Below are positions 17,445 to 20,534 of a stretch of DNA of 20,534 nucleotides, one piece after another. The stretch is from Basidiobolus meristosporus CBS 931.73. Taxonomy: Eukaryota; Basidiobolomycota; Basidiobolomycetes; Basidiobolales; Basidiobolaceae. Where the stretch lies: assembly GCA_002104905.1 (NCBI GenBank), contig MCFE01001004.1:1-20534 (forward strand). Direction: 5' to 3'. Under the pieces are notes generated by a model. That model worked only from the letters and a program-made list of their open reading frames with translations. It had not been told where the DNA came from and ran no database searches. The first letter of the stretch is position 1. Each line of letters begins with the position of its first letter. A program made the translations under genes and the position numbers.

Positions 17445-20400
17445 CAAGCTGTCATTCTCTGCAATGTCCACTACTGCTATTACTGGAATTTTTCCCTCTG
17501 CTGAAAAGTTGGATGGATCTAACTACCAAGTGTGGAAGGTGAAGATGAAGATGCTGTTACAAGAAAGAGGCCTTTGGGATATTGTCATGGGAGAAGAATG
17601 CCCTCCTAAAAATGTGGGAGAGGAAGCCTTAAAGTACCAGAAGAAAGAACAAAGTGCCTTTAACTGCATTTGCCTTAATGTCAAGGACAAATTGCTAATT
17701 CAATGCTCAAGAGCAAAAACGGCAAAGAATGCCTGGAAGGCATTAGAAGACACCTACCAGTCATGTTCAGCTGCCAAGAAAATGTATCTGAGACAAAAAC
17801 TCTTTACTACAAAGATGCTGCCAGGAGAAGAAATGAAAAATCTAATTAACAGAATTACCCTGCTGGTAGATGAGATGGAATCTGTGGGCATACCCACTAC
17901 TGATGAGGATGTGATAGTTACCATCCTGAATAGCCTGACAGACAAGTTTCAGGGCCTTGTATCAGCCCTAGAGTCCAGAACTGAAGATTTGACTTTAAAT
18001 TACGTATATGGAAGGCTCCTGGATGAAGAATTAAGAAAATCAAGCGCCAATAAGAAGGAAGAAGAAAATGCTTTAATAAGCAATGATAGTCAACAAAGGA
18101 GACACACAAGACCCTACAAAGGCAACAGCAACCTATTTTGCAACTACTGCAAAAGGAATGGACACACATCAGACCGGTGTCTCAAAAAGAGAGATTATCA
18201 GCAAAAGAAGCCTGAATATGGAAATGCTGCAACAACTGAAGACAGACTATTCATATCTGCACTAAATATGACCACAAACAAGGATTCTCAGACGTGGTAT
18301 ATTAACTCTGGAGCTTCTCAACACTTTACACACCAAAAAGACCTTTTTACCCAATATCTAGAAATTCCAATTAAGAAGGTTTTCATGGGTGACAATAGAA
18401 CACTTGATGCAGTGGGAGAAGGAACTATCCAAGTAAACCTTAGAAGCAGTGAAGGAAGCCATACACTGACCTTTAAAGAAGTACTCTATGTACCAGAAAT
18501 AGCCAAGAACCTACTCTCTGTAAGCAAGGCCACAGCAGAAGGACTCAGTTTCAGTTTTGACAATTCTGGATGCAGGATCACTGATCAAAATGGTGCCCAT
18601 ATTGCTTTGGGCATCAGAGATCAGAATCTATACAAGTTGACTTATATTCCATCATATTTGGAAGCCAATATAAGTAAATTAAATGAAGAAACACCAATGC
18701 TTTGGCACAGGAGATTTGGACACATCAATTTTGATTATTTGCGCAAAATGATCAAAGATCAGCTAATTTCTGGAGTGAAAATTGATCCCCCAGCTAATTT
18801 GGAGCACTGTGAAGCCTGCACATATGGGAAACAAGCTAGACAACCGTTCAAGAGCTCTGGGTTAATCAAAACTAAGAAAAAATTAGATCTAATTCACTCA
18901 TATCTGTGTGGACCTATGCAAAATTTATCCTTAGGCGGGATGAAGTATTTAATCACTTTTATTGATGATTATACAAGATACACATGGGTCTACTTTATGG
19001 AGAGAAAGGACAAAGCTCTGTCTAAGTTCAGGGAATTTAAAGCCATGGTGGAGAGAGAAACTGGTGAAAAAATCAAGAAAATACGCTCTGACAATGGTGG
19101 AGAATATACCTCAAAACTCTTCATCCACTTCTGCAAAATTCATGGGATAAAGCAAGAGACTACTGTACCATACTCCCCACAGCAAAATGGAGTAGCAGAA
19201 CAAGCTAACAGATCAATAACTGATATGGCAAGATCTATGATCCATGATCAAAAATTATCCTATGATTTTTGGGCGGAATCAGTTGCCACTGCTGTATACC
19301 TTAAAAATAGGAGTAATAACAGAATACTTTGTGATTCTACTCCATTTGAAGCATGGTATGGAAACAGACCAAGTGCAGAACATCTAAGAATATTTGGGTG
19401 TACAGCATATGCCAAAAAACTGGCCAGAAATCAGTCAAAATATGAGCCAAAAAGTGTAGAATGCATATTTTTGGGCTACTGCAATGAGAGTAAGGCATAC
19501 AGACTCTACAATACCAAAGCAAAGAAGCTGATCAAGTCCAGGGATGTGGTGTTTGATGAAAATTCAAAATTCTCACAAAAAATGACATCAGATGATGACA
19601 AAAATTTGATCTCAAGTCCACCAATTGTCAGGATTGAATCAGAGCAAAACAATGAAAATTTTTTCACTCCAAAGGACTCTACAACCATGGTTCAGCCAGA
19701 ATCAGTGCCCAGGAGTATCCCAGAAGTGATCATTCCAGTATCAAATGCCTGGAGATCCAATCAGACAAGAAATAGCCCAAATTACTATATTAATGAGGGT
19801 ACAAACTTAGCCTATGCCTATTCAGTCCATATTGATGAGCCCCAGACTGTAAAAGAGGCCCTAAATGGCCCTCAGACAAAGTTTTGGAGATCTGCAATGA
19901 CTGAGGAATATCAGGCCCTGATGGAAAATCAAACTTGGGACTTAGTCAAATTACCAATCAACCAAAAATCAATTGGATGCAGATGGGTCTTCAAGACAAA
20001 ATACAAGGCTGATGGTACAATTGAAAGATACAAAGCAAGACTTGTAGCCAAAGGATACTCTCAAACAAAAGGACTTGACTATACTGAGACCTTTGCTCCG
20101 GTAGCCAAGTTTAATTCCATCAGATTAATATTGGCTATTGCAGCCAAATATAAGTTTTTTATTCATCAAATGGATGTAAAAACTGCATTTTTGAATGGAG
20201 AACTTGATGAGGACGTGTATATGGACCAGCCTGATGGGTTTGTTGACCAAGATAACCACCATTTGGTCTGCAAGCTTAAAAAGTCACTATATGGTCTCAA
20301 ACAATCACCAAGAGCCTGGAATTGCAAGATAGATTCTTATTTGGAATCTTTGAGTTTCAAAAGAGGTAATGCTGACTATAGTATATACTATAAGCCAGAT

Positions 20401-20520
20401 AGAGCAAATCCAGTTCTATTAGCTCTATATGTGGATGATCTTATTATAGCCGCCAATAACCTAGAAACATTGGAAGAGATTAATCCAGCCTATCTAAGGA
20501 GTTCAAGATGTCCAATCTAG
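17437..20520 (+). CDS. copia gag-pol polyprotein, degenerate copy
   Basis: The start at 17437 is the first ATG after the LTR TATA box; 17464 is an in-frame alternative. The frame runs 1027 residues. Gag (UBN2/copia type, starting near FPSAEKLDGSNYQVWKVKM) is followed by the zinc knuckle CNYCKRNGHTSDRC (235-248). The protease motif reads WYINSGAS, with Asn at 290 where Asp is catalytic. The pre-integrase HHCC module has H424 (HRRFGH), C458 and C461. The integrase core has Tyr489 (HSYLCGP) in place of the first catalytic Asp, while D552 (RSDNGGEY) and E588 (NGVAE) are kept with D35E spacing. RT has D913 (QMDVKTAF) and YVDD (998-1001). After about 20482 the reading shifts by one base: the family-like sequence continues in another frame to the window end, and the stop at 20518-20520 is a product of that shift. 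The copy is unlikely to be autonomous. Confidence 0.93.
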   Translation: MSPKLSFSAMSTTAITGIFPSAEKLDGSNYQVWKVKMKMLLQERGLWDIVMGEECPPKNVGEEALKYQKKEQSAFNCICLNVKDKLLIQCSRAKTAKNAWKALEDTYQSCSAAKKMYLRQKLFTTKMLPGEEMKNLINRITLLVDEMESVGIPTTDEDVIVTILNSLTDKFQGLVSALESRTEDLTLNYVYGRLLDEELRKSSANKKEEENALISNDSQQRRHTRPYKGNSNLFCNYCKRNGHTSDRCLKKRDYQQKKPEYGNAATTEDRLFISALNMTTNKDSQTWYINSGASQHFTHQKDLFTQYLEIPIKKVFMGDNRTLDAVGEGTIQVNLRSSEGSHTLTFKEVLYVPEIAKNLLSVSKATAEGLSFSFDNSGCRITDQNGAHIALGIRDQNLYKLTYIPSYLEANISKLNEETPMLWHRRFGHINFDYLRKMIKDQLISGVKIDPPANLEHCEACTYGKQARQPFKSSGLIKTKKKLDLIHSYLCGPMQNLSLGGMKYLITFIDDYTRYTWVYFMERKDKALSKFREFKAMVERETGEKIKKIRSDNGGEYTSKLFIHFCKIHGIKQETTVPYSPQQNGVAEQANRSITDMARSMIHDQKLSYDFWAESVATAVYLKNRSNNRILCDSTPFEAWYGNRPSAEHLRIFGCTAYAKKLARNQSKYEPKSVECIFLGYCNESKAYRLYNTKAKKLIKSRDVVFDENSKFSQKMTSDDDKNLISSPPIVRIESEQNNENFFTPKDSTTMVQPESVPRSIPEVIIPVSNAWRSNQTRNSPNYYINEGTNLAYAYSVHIDEPQTVKEALNGPQTKFWRSAMTEEYQALMENQTWDLVKLPINQKSIGCRWVFKTKYKADGTIERYKARLVAKGYSQTKGLDYTETFAPVAKFNSIRLILAIAAKYKFFIHQMDVKTAFLNGELDEDVYMDQPDGFVDQDNHHLVCKLKKSLYGLKQSPRAWNCKIDSYLESLSFKRGNADYSIYYKPDRANPVLLALYVDDLIIAANNLETLEEINPAYLRSSRCPI

Positions 20521-20534
20521 GAGAACTTAGTTAC

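Larger units (their letters stand above)
17085..20534 (+). mobile_element. Ty1/copia LTR retrotransposon, 5' part (continues beyond the window)
   Basis: A 348-bp 5' LTR is followed at once by a primer-binding site and one gag-pol frame. Domain order is gag, zinc knuckle, protease, integrase, reverse transcriptase. Integrase before RT places it in Ty1/copia. The window ends in RT, so RNase H, the polypurine tract and the 3' LTR are not seen. The element lies inside a fragment of its own family. It is more A/T-rich than the flanking genes. Confidence 0.95.

Noticed and set aside
1-20534. CRISPR arrays, tRNA or rRNA genes, bacterial-type operons
   Set aside because: No regularly spaced repeats with spacers, no cloverleaf I could recognise and no ribosome-binding-site pattern; gene structure is eukaryotic.

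Overview
The window looks like nuclear DNA of a fungus. Six genes can be read by eye, and five of them contain short introns (51 to 107 bp, mostly 52 to 67) with GT-AG ends and CTAAC/CTAAT-like branch sites. The proteins are eukaryotic and several point to fungi: a Cbf1-type bHLH-zipper factor, an alpha-arrestin with PY motifs and a Kin1/MARK-type kinase. A mitochondrial branched-chain 2-oxoacid dehydrogenase E1-beta gene argues against Saccharomyces-type yeasts, which lack that complex. I cannot place the fungal lineage from sequence alone.

Layout: 1-1850 is gene-poor and holds an old copia-type LTR remnant (about 180-530). A one-exon hemerythrin-domain gene follows (1920-2504, +), with a four-copy tandem repeat starting on its last codons. 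The seven-exon E1-beta gene (3851-5426, +) faces a five-exon phosphopantothenoylcysteine decarboxylase gene (6040-6860, -) tail to tail. Then come an alpha-arrestin gene (8327-9350, +), a gene-poor stretch, a seven-exon Kin1/MARK-like kinase gene (11268-13149, +) and a three-exon Cbf1-like gene (13866-14642, +). The stretch 14643-16555 is non-coding and rich in hexanucleotide repeats and G/C homopolymers. The rest (16556-20534) is Ty1/copia retrotransposon sequence cut by the window edge.

The genes are ordinary housekeeping and signalling loci with no sign of a cluster. The decarboxylase makes a coenzyme A precursor and the E1-beta complex consumes CoA, but adjacency in a fungus does not imply joint function. 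A Cbf1-type E-box lies just upstream of the decarboxylase.

The most notable structure is the right end. A copia element (348-bp 5' LTR, primer site matching the initiator tRNA-Met anticodon arm, gag-pol) sits inside the protease region of a fragment of its own family. That fragment abuts a diverged LTR in the opposite orientation. The inserted copy looks dead: protease Asp to Asn, first integrase Asp to Tyr, and a frameshift after the RT YVDD motif. The older fragment keeps the protease Asp.
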